DNA of 64,000 nt, from the NCBI GenBank assembly GCA_002505345.1, contig DAUY01000002.1:148858-212857 (forward strand). The letters run 5' to 3'. The translations under genes and the position numbers were made by a program. The notes under the pieces are model-generated. The model saw nothing but the letters and a program-made list of their open reading frames with translations. It did not search any database and was not told the DNA's origin. This stretch comes from Methanomassiliicoccaceae archaeon UBA370 (GTDB lineage Archaea; Thermoplasmatota; Thermoplasmata; Methanomassiliicoccales; Methanomethylophilaceae). Shown here in pieces: positions 1-8,022 of this stretch. The stretch's first letter is position 1. Each line of letters opens with the position of its first letter.

Positions 1-1944
1 GGCGATTTTGAAGTATGCTTCCGATATGCCGGCGTCAAAGAATGCTTTGCGCAGAGATTCGCCAAGTACCGACTTAAGACGGGAACTCATCCAAGATATG
101 CGTGCGATACCCCCGTCTCCCCTGAGGAAACCGGGCGAGAGGATATAATGTTTCCCGATTCCCATGAAACCGGGATGCTGCTCTCCCCTTCCGACCATGT
201 CAGAGACCTCGGAAAAAGAATAACCGGAAGGGTTCCTGCCTGTGTCGGAGCGGTCGAGCAGAATCACGGACCTGCGGTCAGACGAGACGATGGCCGCCAC
301 CTCCATGCAGCTGCAGGCGGTCATTGGATATTTTGCGACGCTGTGCATGTAGATCCTCTGTATGGAGCCCATCGAGGCTCTTCTCACAATATCGTTAGCA
401 CCGGTCCATTCGCCTTTTTCAGCGTCAATGATATGTCCCTTTGGGAACGGGCGCTGTGGGCCGCCGGGGTTGACCTCGCTTCCAACCTTCGCATCCGTCC
501 AGGTAACCGACCCGCATACGCTGGGACGCTCGGGAGAGATGATGCATATGTGGCCGGGCGCATAGGTCTGGCATATTGTGCAGGTAAAGAAACAATCCAC
601 ATCCCGGTCGGAAATTTCCGATAACCTCCTGTCCCGAATTCCGTAACGTTCCCTTGCGCCGCATATCTTGGAAGAGGCGGAGGAAGGGTCGGAGGTGAAA
701 ACGACTTCAACCGCCTCGGCTACAGTCGGGAAGTTTTCCTTGATGTCTGAGATGATGTTCGACCCCAGGTCAGCGAACGTCAGACCATTTTCTACAGCAG
801 AACTGCTTATTCTGATCCAGGAATTGTCCCTCTGACCGCTGTGCCAGACTCCCTCGGTGCGGCTAAGGGCGAAGTGTATGCGACGTTCGATCGCCTGCTC
901 CATTGAAAAATCCACGCCCCCCGAAACCAGAACTTCTATCGATAAAGAATGAGCTCCGCCCTCCAGTTCCTGAATGTCCTTTCCCGTTGTAGTCGTTCTT
1001 CCGTCCTCCGCATGCCCGCACGCAATCGCGACTTCGCAGGAAGGAGGAGCATCAGGGCCCCCGAATTCAAGGCGGGCGTCAGCTTTCCTGATGCGTTGGT
1101 TCTCGGAGGCGGACACGAAGCGGACCCCTTTGTTATTTCCAAAGGTGATCCCGCGGTTGGCTATTGCCTTCGCCACCATTTCTTTTGATGACGTCTCACA
1201 GATCCTGGGTATGTTTGGAAGATCCGGGCTGTCGGATACGATGAACGCGCCGGCGGCCGCAGCAGAGAACATCGCGGTGATATCGGAGACGGTGAGTTTT
1301 CCGGTGTGGATGACCGCCAGTTTGGGTTTCTTTTTCAGGTATTTCCCCATCGAAGTCCTGTTTCCAGCCACCGCGCCACCGTATTTCAGTGCAGCACGTG
1401 AGACCAGACCGTTAATGCCCAGCGCTTCTTCGGCTCCGATCTTCAGAATGTTTTCGCCCACAATTTCGATTTTGGAGTATCCTCCGGAAAGGATTGCAAT
1501 CAACCCTCTACCAACGCATTCTGTAATCTCAAAAACGGAGGCCTCTTTCGGCTCTCCGAGAAAAAGTGCGATTCCGGGTACAGTACCGTCCAGCAGCTCT
1601 GTTCCGTAGGAATCCATCCAGCTGTCTGGAACTATTGCGTCGCCGTTTATCGCTGCTATTATTTCGAAGGCCATCGAAGCGTCAATTCCAAGGTTTAACA
1701 CATCGTCGATCCCCGAATCGCTACCTTCAGAAAACAGTGTGGCGACATCCGATGCCCTTATGGGTCCCGGGAATTTCCAGGCATGAACCGAAGGAACTCC
1801 GAACGATGTTCCCTTGCACTCGAGCACCCGGTCCCCGGGAACCGAAAGTGCCAGATCCAAAGCCATTACTACGAGCGCATCGCGCCCTGCCTTCAATCCG
1901 CCTATTCCGCCTGCCCCTTCCGAAAGGATGTCACCTATACTCAT
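1..1944 (-). CDS. acsB: acetyl-CoA synthase (CODH/ACS beta/alpha subunit), partial
   Basis: The reading frame is open from an ATG at 1944 to the left edge (648 codons), so the C-terminus is missing. The nickel-iron A-cluster ligands are visible: Cys455, Cys458, Cys467, Cys477 and the pair Cys544/Cys546, with spacing 3-9-10-67-2, the same as in bacterial acetyl-CoA synthase. Flanking text also matches the family: APGHIC, PERPSVCG, ERRIH, GVWHSGQR, and HPGFMGIG near the end. Enzymes of this family join a methyl group, CO and CoA into acetyl-CoA. About 450 residues precede the A-cluster, as in the long bacterial type; archaeal CdhC lacks the N-terminal domain. Oddity: the family's Cys-Gly-Cys that holds the distal nickel is Cys-Ser-Cys here. 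The ATG lies just after the TGA of the ACT-domain gene, so the two are co-transcribed. No CO dehydrogenase gene is in the window, so its physiological role is open. Confidence 0.88.
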   Translation of the reverse strand, partial: MSIGDILSEGAGGIGGLKAGRDALVVMALDLALSVPGDRVLECKGTSFGVPSVHAWKFPGPIRASDVATLFSEGSDSGIDDVLNLGIDASMAFEIIAAINGDAIVPDSWMDSYGTELLDGTVPGIALFLGEPKEASVFEITECVGRGLIAILSGGYSKIEIVGENILKIGAEEALGINGLVSRAALKYGGAVAGNRTSMGKYLKKKPKLAVIHTGKLTVSDITAMFSAAAAGAFIVSDSPDLPNIPRICETSSKEMVAKAIANRGITFGNNKGVRFVSASENQRIRKADARLEFGGPDAPPSCEVAIACGHAEDGRTTTTGKDIQELEGGAHSLSIEVLVSGGVDFSMEQAIERRIHFALSRTEGVWHSGQRDNSWIRISSSAVENGLTFADLGSNIISDIKENFPTVAEAVEVVFTSDPSSASSKICGARERYGIRDRRLSEISDRDVDCFFTCTICQTYAPGHICIISPERPSVCGSVTWTDAKVGSEVNPGGPQRPFPKGHIIDAEKGEWTGANDIVRRASMGSIQRIYMHSVAKYPMTACSCMEVAAIVSSDRRSVILLDRSDTGRNPSGYSFSEVSDMVGRGEQHPGFMGIGKHYILSPGFLRGDGGIARISWMSSRLKSVLGESLRKAFFDAGISEAYFKIA

Positions 1945-1945
1945 A

Positions 1946-2854
1946 TCAGCTGAGCTCTTTGAGTTCCTTAAGGACGAATACGCCGTTAAGGCTTTCCAAC
2001 TCCTTCGGTAGCATGCAACGGAGCTCTTCAGCCGAGGTCTTGCTGGTGCCGATATCGGCAACAAGCTCGAGAAGCATCCTCTGGTAGCAGATCTTTATCT
2101 TGCTGAACACTGAGATCAGGTTGATGTTTCTGCCTGCAAGCAGATCGAAGGCCTGCTTCATGGACCCGGGATTGTCTGGTACTTCGAACACCATCTTTAT
2201 CAGGTTGGTGCCCGGCTTGAAGAATGTAACAGAAAGCATCCAGGAGTCCGCATCGGCCACTACCATGACGTCTCTGCCGTCTATGTTTTTCAAAATGTCC
2301 CCGTATCCCGGAGCAGTATCGAATACGCCCCCTTTCAGGGTGCAAGGCTCAGCGCGGCGGACTTCTTCCTTGGTGTGATATTCCTTATCGGAGCGGAAGA
2401 GGCGCCCTATCTCGGCCGGTTTAGTGGTAATGTGGTCAATAAGCGACACGGAAGGGTCGTTGTTGCTTTTTCTCTGCTCGAAATCTTCCAGCAGAAGGTC
2501 TGCCTCGCCTGCGAAGCTGAGGTCGGCCATAATCTTCCAGATTATGACGGTGTCAGATATCCCGTTGAGCGACACCGAGTTCAGGATATTTATCTCGCGT
2601 TCGGCCAGAAACCCTGCCGCCTGCGCGCTGGACCCGGGCACGTCCTTCATGTACATCGTGATGTGGGTAAGAGTGCGGTAGTTCTCCTGAGGAAACATGG
2701 AGAGCATTATCTCATAGTCCTTGGGACCTTCCGCCGGATATCTGAAAAGCGTGCTGTATACGCATCCGCCATCCACAAGTCCCATCGTGTCGGAAAGCCA
2801 CTGATCCACCCTGATCTTAGTATCCTTGACCTTTGCGAATTCCCAAAATTTCAT
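1946..2854 (-). CDS. double ACT-domain protein upstream of acetyl-CoA synthase
   Basis: 302 residues from ATG 2854 (AAGGG five bases upstream); a TTG at 2884 could add ten residues. Two ACT-like repeats are recognisable, one around residues 65-105 (motif KDVPGSSAQAAGFLAEREINI is split across it) and one around 210-250 (VPDNPGSMKQAFDLLAGRNINL-like). ACT modules usually bind small effectors such as amino acids and regulate a partner. No catalytic domain is visible in the rest. It sits between a small helical protein and the acetyl-CoA synthase gene with one base between its stop and the next ATG, so an effector-sensing role for the ACS step is plausible but inferred. The family name beyond ACT is not known to me. 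Confidence 0.75.
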   Translation of the reverse strand: MKFWEFAKVKDTKIRVDQWLSDTMGLVDGGCVYSTLFRYPAEGPKDYEIMLSMFPQENYRTLTHITMYMKDVPGSSAQAAGFLAEREINILNSVSLNGISDTVIIWKIMADLSFAGEADLLLEDFEQRKSNNDPSVSLIDHITTKPAEIGRLFRSDKEYHTKEEVRRAEPCTLKGGVFDTAPGYGDILKNIDGRDVMVVADADSWMLSVTFFKPGTNLIKMVFEVPDNPGSMKQAFDLLAGRNINLISVFSKIKICYQRMLLELVADIGTSKTSAEELRCMLPKELESLNGVFVLKELKELS

Positions 2855-2884
2855 AGGAGCCCTTGGCCCGATAGGTTCCAACAA

Positions 2885-3133
2885 TCATATATCTTTTCGG
2901 TCCGAATTTTTGATAGATGCCAGGGGGCGGGTCCAACAGGGGTCGTCACGGTCGCTTTCCAAGTCTCTGATTATGTTCGGAATGCTGCAGGGGTCGCTGT
3001 TAAGATAGGTGTAATGCAGTATTGCCCCGGTCGCCTCCTCGGCGCGCCTCTCAAGTCCGGACATCCGCAGTGCACTTCTGATAAGCTCAGAAGCCTCTAC
3101 AAGCATATCTGAGGCATCCCTCAGCTTTTCCAT
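2885..3133 (-). CDS. small helical hypothetical protein
   Basis: 82 residues from an ATG with GAAGAGAG just upstream; ends in TGA about 30 bases before the ATG chosen for the ACT-domain gene. The first 45 residues are charged and look alpha-helical (leucine and alanine spaced every 3-4 residues); the C-terminal part contains two cysteines and several Asp/Arg. No domain recognised. Its tight position between a zinc-ribbon gene and the ACT/ACS genes is the main support for it being real. Confidence 0.55.
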   Translation of the reverse strand: MEKLRDASDMLVEASELIRSALRMSGLERRAEEATGAILHYTYLNSDPCSIPNIIRDLESDRDDPCWTRPLASIKNSDRKDI

Positions 3134-3158
3134 TCTCTCTTCGAAGGTGCCCGAAGAA

Positions 3159-3551
3159 TCACCTCCTCTTTGTAAAATAATATCTGCCTGGAACAGTTGG
3201 ATTGGAACCCAGGGTATAGGGGCAAACGGAGCATTTCCTTCTCATTTCGATCACCCCTCCGTCAAGGGTCCTGTTCTTTATCGCGACCATTGCGTTCCTG
3301 CATACAGGGCAGAATTCAGGTATCCTCGAAACACCGGAGGCGTTGTAATCGATAGCTACGCCGATTATTCCCCGGTTGATACCTATCCTCCTTATGCGCT
3401 CCCCGCTCACCCTATAATCTGGGTCCATGGCGTAAAGCTGTTTTCTTACAAGGGAGGTAAGATCGGACTGGGACCTGACCTGAGGGTTCTTATGCATGAC
3501 TATAAGCACAGAGTCCGCAACGGATTCCTCGTCAGGGATTTTATACGCCAT
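3159..3551 (-). CDS. zinc-ribbon hypothetical protein
   Basis: 130 residues, first gene of the leftward operon that ends in acetyl-CoA synthase. The N-terminal 75 residues show no recognised fold (Arg-rich, GERIRRIGINRG). The C-terminal third carries two Cys pairs, CPVC near residue 81 and CSVC near residue 107, a four-cysteine zinc-ribbon pattern. Such proteins in archaea are often nucleic-acid binding or act as adaptors; the function cannot be named from sequence. It ends 25 bases before the next ATG. Confidence 0.65.
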   Translation of the reverse strand: MAYKIPDEESVADSVLIVMHKNPQVRSQSDLTSLVRKQLYAMDPDYRVSGERIRRIGINRGIIGVAIDYNASGVSRIPEFCPVCRNAMVAIKNRTLDGGVIEMRRKCSVCPYTLGSNPTVPGRYYFTKRR

Positions 3552-3631
3552 TCATGCTGGGTATTTCATTCAAAGATAATATGTTTTCATTTCAGATAGA
3601 TTAATCAACAGTAAGCGTTTATTTCGTCCGG

Positions 3632-3715
3632 GCGGGGGTAGCCAAGCCGGCCAACGGCATAGGACTTAAGATCCTAGACCTCAGGGTTTCATGGGTTCGA
3701 ATCCCATCCCCCGCA
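3632..3715 (+). tRNA. tRNA-Leu (anticodon TAA)
   Basis: Acceptor stem GCGGGGG (3632-3638) pairs with CCCCCGC (3708-3714). Anticodon stem TAGGA/TCCTA encloses loop CTTAAGA, giving anticodon TAA. T-arm is ATGGG-TTCGAAT-CCCAT. The long variable arm fits a class II leucine tRNA. Discriminator A at 3715; the bases after it are CCT, so CCA is not fully encoded. Confidence 0.95.
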
Positions 3716-3807
3716 CCTCATCTTCTTCAACCTTCGCGTGGATGGCGATCGATATATCTGGGAAGCAAGGAATTCGAAAGCGCCGAATCAGAATCTGCTT
3801 TTATCGG

Positions 3808-4650
3808 TCATACAGGGGCATGTTTTATGAACCTGCCGTATCTGAGCTCTTCGAAGGCGTGCCTTAGCTCTTCATCTGTGTTCATCACAATCGGGCCTCC
3901 CCATGATATTGGCTCGTTGAGAGGCTCCGCCGAGAGGAACAGGAAACGGGACTTCTTTCCTTCAGGGGCAGATACTGCTACTCTGTCTCCTTTGCCGAAC
4001 AGCACGGCGGTCTTCTCCCGTATTATTTCGCCGTGAACGATCGCATCGCCTTCAATGAGGAAAATGAAAGTGTTATCCTCCGGTTTCGTGTACAACGATA
4101 TCGAAGAACCCCTGTTAAGTTCAACATCCAAGAACGTCGCCTGCACATGGTGCGGGCTGACGCCTGTAACTCCTTCATAGTTCCCCGATATGACCCGGAC
4201 CGTAGCATTGTCCATGATCATTTTTCCGATCATATCTCCGGTGATATCGAAATATTTGGGCTCGGTCATCTTGTCCTTGCGCGGCAGGTTGATCCAAAGT
4301 TGCACTCCCAGCATTCTATCGGCAGGGCGGGGCATTTCCTGATGCAATATTCCGCTTCCTGCCGTCATCCATTGGCTTTGGCCGGACAAGATCCTGCCCT
4401 TGTTGCCTAGGCTGTCTTCGTGATCGATCTCCCCGCTTATAAGGTATGTGACGGTCTCTATTCCTCTGTGAGGGTGTTTGGGGAAACCAGCAATATAGTC
4501 CCTCGGATCGGTCGAATCGAAGGAGTCAAGCATAAGGAAAGGGTCGAAATCATAGACCGTGTCGTGCCCCAGCACCCGTACCAGGTGCACTCCGGCCCCG
4601 TCTACGGCAGGAATCCCGCTGATCAATTTTTTTACCGCTCTCTCTGTCAT
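3808..4650 (-). CDS. pirin family protein
   Basis: 280 residues, the usual length for bicupin pirins. The N-terminal cupin has the metal-binding motif FPKHPHRGIETVTY (residues 56-69) followed by HQE near residue 104, which supply the three His and one Glu of the pirin iron site. The C-terminal cupin is seen in the FIFLIEGDA stretch. Some pirins have quercetinase activity and others act as redox-sensitive cofactors; the substrate is unknown. Monocistronic by position, with tRNA-Leu upstream on the other strand and a divergent small membrane gene. Confidence 0.9.
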   Translation of the reverse strand: MTERAVKKLISGIPAVDGAGVHLVRVLGHDTVYDFDPFLMLDSFDSTDPRDYIAGFPKHPHRGIETVTYLISGEIDHEDSLGNKGRILSGQSQWMTAGSGILHQEMPRPADRMLGVQLWINLPRKDKMTEPKYFDITGDMIGKMIMDNATVRVISGNYEGVTGVSPHHVQATFLDVELNRGSSISLYTKPEDNTFIFLIEGDAIVHGEIIREKTAVLFGKGDRVAVSAPEGKKSRFLFLSAEPLNEPISWGGPIVMNTDEELRHAFEELRYGRFIKHAPV

Positions 4651-4805
4651 CGTATGTTTGGTTATGGCATCGGGAAATATAAAGCGAGCATAGCCGAATA
4701 ATACCCAGTGGTCGTTTTTCTATTCACGCGATTCTTTTTTTGAAAAGGATATTATACTCGGCATCAAATATATACGTGGGTTCGCAGAACCTATGGAGGC
4801 ACTCA

Positions 4806-5084
4806 ATGGCAGATGCAGTAGACAAACAGAGAGCGAAAGATGAGTTCAAGGTACAGGTCCTCGAGACCTTTGCCGCATTGATCACGGCAGCCTTCGGACT
4901 GGTAGCGGCACTAGCATGGAACGAGGCGATCAAGACAGCGATCGCAACTGTATTCTCTTCGGACGGAGAGCTTATGGGTCTGTTCATTTACGCGATAATC
5001 GTTACTTTCGTAGCGATAATCTTCACGATCCTGATCGCAAACTCTCTGAAGAAGGCGAAATCAAAGATCGTTAAAGAAGAGTGA
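4806..5084 (+). CDS. small membrane protein, DUF5654-like
   Basis: 92 residues from ATG 4806, chosen because GGAGG lies about seven bases upstream. A short charged N-terminus (residues 1-20) precedes an amphipathic/transmembrane stretch around residues 22-42 (ALITAAFGLVAALAWNEAI) and a second segment around 57-80, ending in a Lys-rich tail. The AALAWN-AI signature is typical of archaeal DUF5654 proteins, whose function is not known. The gene stands alone between pirin and a small basic protein. Confidence 0.75.
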   Translation: MADAVDKQRAKDEFKVQVLETFAALITAAFGLVAALAWNEAIKTAIATVFSSDGELMGLFIYAIIVTFVAIIFTILIANSLKKAKSKIVKEE

Positions 5085-5241
5085 ACAAGGGTCAACACAT
5101 TACGGCCGCACCGGCCGGCAAACAATTTTTTATTGATTAACTTTTTTCCGCGCCTCAGTGTATTTGGATTTCTTGCCTCTATATGGTTTGATAAGCTACC
5201 TTTAAATAATACGACTCAGTCATTCGGTCGGAGTTATATTC

Positions 5242-5610
5242 TTGGTAGATGCGGTAAATAAGCCCGGGACCGAAAAAACTGGTAGCACCAATAAAGGTCC
5301 CGGCGGCAATGTGAAAAAGAACAGCAAACGATTCAAGCCGAAGACGAAGGTTACGACTAAAAGACAGTCGATGCTCAATATGCACAAGATGAGTCCGTTC
5401 AAGTACGACATGAACGAGATCCTGACCGCGTCTTCCATGGACCCTGATAAGGCTTCTTCTTTTTTAGCGAGCGTCATTGCAAAGGCATCCAGGACATCCA
5501 CCAAGGAAGCGAAGGATTTTGTTAGGACGTTCCTCGATTCCGGTGAACTCACCAAGGAGGAGTTCGACCGTATCAGCAGGCTCCTTGATAAATACGGCAA
5601 ATACCGCTGA
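5242..5610 (+). CDS. hypothetical protein with basic N-terminus
   Basis: 122 residues from a TTG start with CGGAG nine bases upstream. Residues 1-45 are rich in Lys, Gly and Thr and look disordered; residues 50-122 form a compact helical region with two acidic-aromatic helices (KEAKDFVRTFLDSGELTKEEF). No known domain. A basic tail joined to a short helical domain suggests nucleic-acid or ribosome binding, but that is only a guess. It ends six bases before the PPC-domain gene and is probably co-transcribed with it. Confidence 0.6.
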   Translation: MVDAVNKPGTEKTGSTNKGPGGNVKKNSKRFKPKTKVTTKRQSMLNMHKMSPFKYDMNEILTASSMDPDKASSFLASVIAKASRTSTKEAKDFVRTFLDSGELTKEEFDRISRLLDKYGKYR

Positions 5611-5616
5611 CATACC

Positions 5617-6078
5617 ATGAAGTATTCCGAGATGCGCCCGGGACGCATGTTCGTCATGAGCCTGGATCCTGGGGAGATAATCAGCGAGGAGATAGAGAAT
5701 TTTTCGTTGGAACACGGGATCGTCTACGGCACAGTTTCTGTCGTCGGAGGCGTGGACGGGGGTTCGGTGCTGGTGGTGGGGCCGAAAATTCCCGCTGATA
5801 AGAAGATTGAGCCCCTGAAGTTCGAAATAGACGCGCCCAGCGAGGTCACGGGCTTTGGAACGATATTCCCGGACGAGTCGGGAAGGCCCACCTTCCACAT
5901 GCACGGCTCGATCGGCAGGGAGGGCAGGTCCGTTACCGGCTGTTTCCGCGAGGGCGTCATCGCATGGCTGGTCACCGAAGTTGTGATCACCGAGATGAAA
6001 GGTTCCGGTCCCGTCAGAAAAAAAAGACAAAAAGACCGGCTACGGGTTGCTTACCGTCGAATGATCAGCGCCTGGTGA
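5617..6078 (+). CDS. PPC domain (DUF296) protein
   Basis: 153 residues. The whole protein matches the plants-and-prokaryotes-conserved fold: an N-terminal LDPGEIISEEIENF helix, the GTVSVVGGVDGGSVLVV strand, and the metal-site region PTFHMHGSIGREG near residues 87-100 with HxH. In plants the domain accompanies AT-hooks; stand-alone archaeal forms are trimeric proteins of unknown role. A Lys/Arg-rich tail (RKKRQKDRLR) could bind nucleic acid. It overlaps the convergent zinc-ribbon gene by 14 bases. Confidence 0.85.
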   Translation: MKYSEMRPGRMFVMSLDPGEIISEEIENFSLEHGIVYGTVSVVGGVDGGSVLVVGPKIPADKKIEPLKFEIDAPSEVTGFGTIFPDESGRPTFHMHGSIGREGRSVTGCFREGVIAWLVTEVVITEMKGSGPVRKKRQKDRLRVAYRRMISAW

Positions 6079-6406
6079 TTCCGAAAGAGTCCATCCATTT
6101 GTCGAAGACGCCGTCTGCATAGTTGTTCATGTGAACGGCGTCCACTTTGTCGGGGACGATGAATCCGCTTATAGGAAACTCGTTGTCGCAGAAGGGACAT
6201 CTGACATACGGGCAGTTCTGGTTCGCCTTCGGGCAGGCGATACATGCAACGGCCCTCGACTGGAAAAGGCTGAATTCATGTCCGCAGACGGGGCAGAGGA
6301 ACCTGCGTGCGGCAACTTTCAGGTCCTTTGTGATGCCAGCGCCGCGTTCTTCGGGAGTTAGCCACATGGGGTCCTGCGGGGATATTGGGGACTGCTCCTC
6401 GGTCAT
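6065..6406 (-). CDS. zinc-ribbon protein next to GGGP synthase
   Basis: 113 residues. Cysteine pairs at CPVC (38-41), CIAC (55-58) and CPFC (70-73), plus Cys65, can build one or two zinc sites. The rest is polar with no recognised enzyme motif. Its ATG overlaps the stop of the geranylgeranylglyceryl phosphate synthase gene by four bases, so it is the last gene of the lipid operon and translationally coupled to it. No function can be assigned. Confidence 0.65.
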   Translation of the reverse strand: MTEEQSPISPQDPMWLTPEERGAGITKDLKVAARRFLCPVCGHEFSLFQSRAVACIACPKANQNCPYVRCPFCDNEFPISGFIVPDKVDAVHMNNYADGVFDKWMDSFGITRR

Positions 6407-7146
6407 GGGCGTCCCCTCGCCGCATCCACCACATTCTTAAGGCGTTCGATGTCCGAGCATTCTTCGATGAATGTGCCAGTAACGATGGCATCGGCACCCG
6501 CTTCTCTCGCCGCTTTAGCGGCCTCGGGGGTACGTATGCCTCCTCCGACTATCAGAGGAATCGAAATTGAATCTTTCACCGCACGTATCATCTCCGGAGG
6601 CACAGGCTTGTCTGCCCCGCTGCCTGCTTCGAGGTAGACGTATTTCATGCCGTACATCTCGCAGGCGATGGCATAGCCCACCGCCTTATCGACCTCGTTG
6701 CGCTTGATTGGGTCCGCTTTCCCAACTTCCCCGACTTTCATTCCGGGTTCGACGATGATGTACCCCATGGACAATGTTTCGATGCCAAGCTTTCTAACGA
6801 AAGGGGCGGCATACGCCTGCGACTTGAATATCCAGAGGGGGTCGGTGCTGTTAACCAGGCTCATGAAGAATATTGAGTCCACTTCGGCCGAAAGCTCATT
6901 CGGTCCTCCCGGAAAGTGAATGCTTGGAAGCCCCGACATCTCCCGGATGGCCCTGGCGGTCGCGCCCAGGTTCTCTGAAGTCACGCCGGTCGAGCCGCCG
7001 ATCATTATTGCGTCGCTGCCCGCCCTTTTAGCGGCGGTCGCAAGCTTTCCTGCATCCTCGGGCCTCTGTTTGTCGGGGTCCAACAATGCCATGTGTATGG
7101 TCCCTTCTTTCATCCTGTCCGAGAGATATTGTCCGACGTTCATCAT
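6403..7146 (-). CDS. geranylgeranylglyceryl phosphate synthase
   Basis: 247 residues, a TIM-barrel enzyme that makes the first ether bond of archaeal lipids by joining geranylgeranyl diphosphate to sn-glycerol-1-phosphate. Visible family marks are ALLDPDKQ near residue 20, GGSTGVTSENL, HFPGGPNELS, the YLEAGSGAD segment and the phosphate-binding VGGGIRTPEAA near residue 198. It overlaps the downstream UbiA-type prenyltransferase stop by four bases, so the two consecutive steps of membrane lipid synthesis are made together. Confidence 0.95.
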   Translation of the reverse strand: MMNVGQYLSDRMKEGTIHMALLDPDKQRPEDAGKLATAAKRAGSDAIMIGGSTGVTSENLGATARAIREMSGLPSIHFPGGPNELSAEVDSIFFMSLVNSTDPLWIFKSQAYAAPFVRKLGIETLSMGYIIVEPGMKVGEVGKADPIKRNEVDKAVGYAIACEMYGMKYVYLEAGSGADKPVPPEMIRAVKDSISIPLIVGGGIRTPEAAKAAREAGADAIVTGTFIEECSDIERLKNVVDAARGRP

Positions 7147-7988
7147 ATCACACCGATAACGAAGGCCGCAAGTGCAATAGCCATTGCAACCTTTGCAGCC
7201 TTTTGAGCCTTATGCGCGCTTCTGAAAACAATAATGGCGGCATATATAAACATTGCATCAGCCGCAAATACCAGCATGTAGAAATCGTTGAGCAGGTCAG
7301 CAAGCAGGGGCCAGACGCTAAGTGCCACCCCGGAGAGGAAGAATGCTGCCGATGCGATGGCTGCATTCCTGTTGCCGATCACCATGGGGAGCGTCCTCCT
7401 GCCCTCGTCGGAGTCCTCGTCCTCGATGTCCTTTGAAATCTCCCTGCCGATATTTACCAGCATGGCCATGAAGGCCATGGGTACGACCGCCATAACGTCT
7501 CCGCAGACAGCTCCGCCGAGCAGGAACAGCATCCCTGTGAGCACAGCGATAGTGACGTTCCCGACGAAACCGCGTTGCTTGAGAAATACCTCATAAGATA
7601 TCATCAGAACAGCGGCCAATACAACCGTCACTGCGGATATCGAATCCCAGAAGCTTATGCTCAGGAGCTCTGAAACTACAAGTGCCAGAAGTCCGAGGAT
7701 TATTGCAGAGAGCATCATCAGTACACCCAGGTTCCTAGCGGTACCGGGAGTTATCTCCCCGCGTGGAACAGGTCTTTCCGGATGGGCCGTTAAGTCTATC
7801 TCCCTGTCGATGTAGTCGTTTATGGCGTTTCCGCCCGCCATGAAAATAAAGACGATGAGGCACGAGACCATGATCCCTGGCCAGTAATCTGCGATGTCAA
7901 AACCCGAAGCGATGAATGCGCCGACTACCACGCCGACAATGCCCATTACGCCGTTGCCGAATCTGAACAATCTCAGATACTTGTTCAC
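7143..7988 (-). CDS. digeranylgeranylglyceryl phosphate synthase (UbiA family)
   Basis: 281 residues with about eight membrane segments. The first Asp-rich motif NAINDYIDREID (residues 56-67) and the second EISKDIEDEDSDEG (about 183-196) are the Mg-diphosphate sites of UbiA prenyltransferases. In archaea this member adds the second geranylgeranyl chain, and the coupled GGGP synthase gene supports that assignment over ubiquinone or heme enzymes. First gene of a three-gene leftward operon. Confidence 0.93.
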   Translation of the reverse strand: MNKYLRLFRFGNGVMGIVGVVVGAFIASGFDIADYWPGIMVSCLIVFIFMAGGNAINDYIDREIDLTAHPERPVPRGEITPGTARNLGVLMMLSAIILGLLALVVSELLSISFWDSISAVTVVLAAVLMISYEVFLKQRGFVGNVTIAVLTGMLFLLGGAVCGDVMAVVPMAFMAMLVNIGREISKDIEDEDSDEGRRTLPMVIGNRNAAIASAAFFLSGVALSVWPLLADLLNDFYMLVFAADAMFIYAAIIVFRSAHKAQKAAKVAMAIALAAFVIGVI

Positions 7989-8022
7989 GGGCGACTGATG
8001 TTCTCGACGTTGAAATAGTTAA

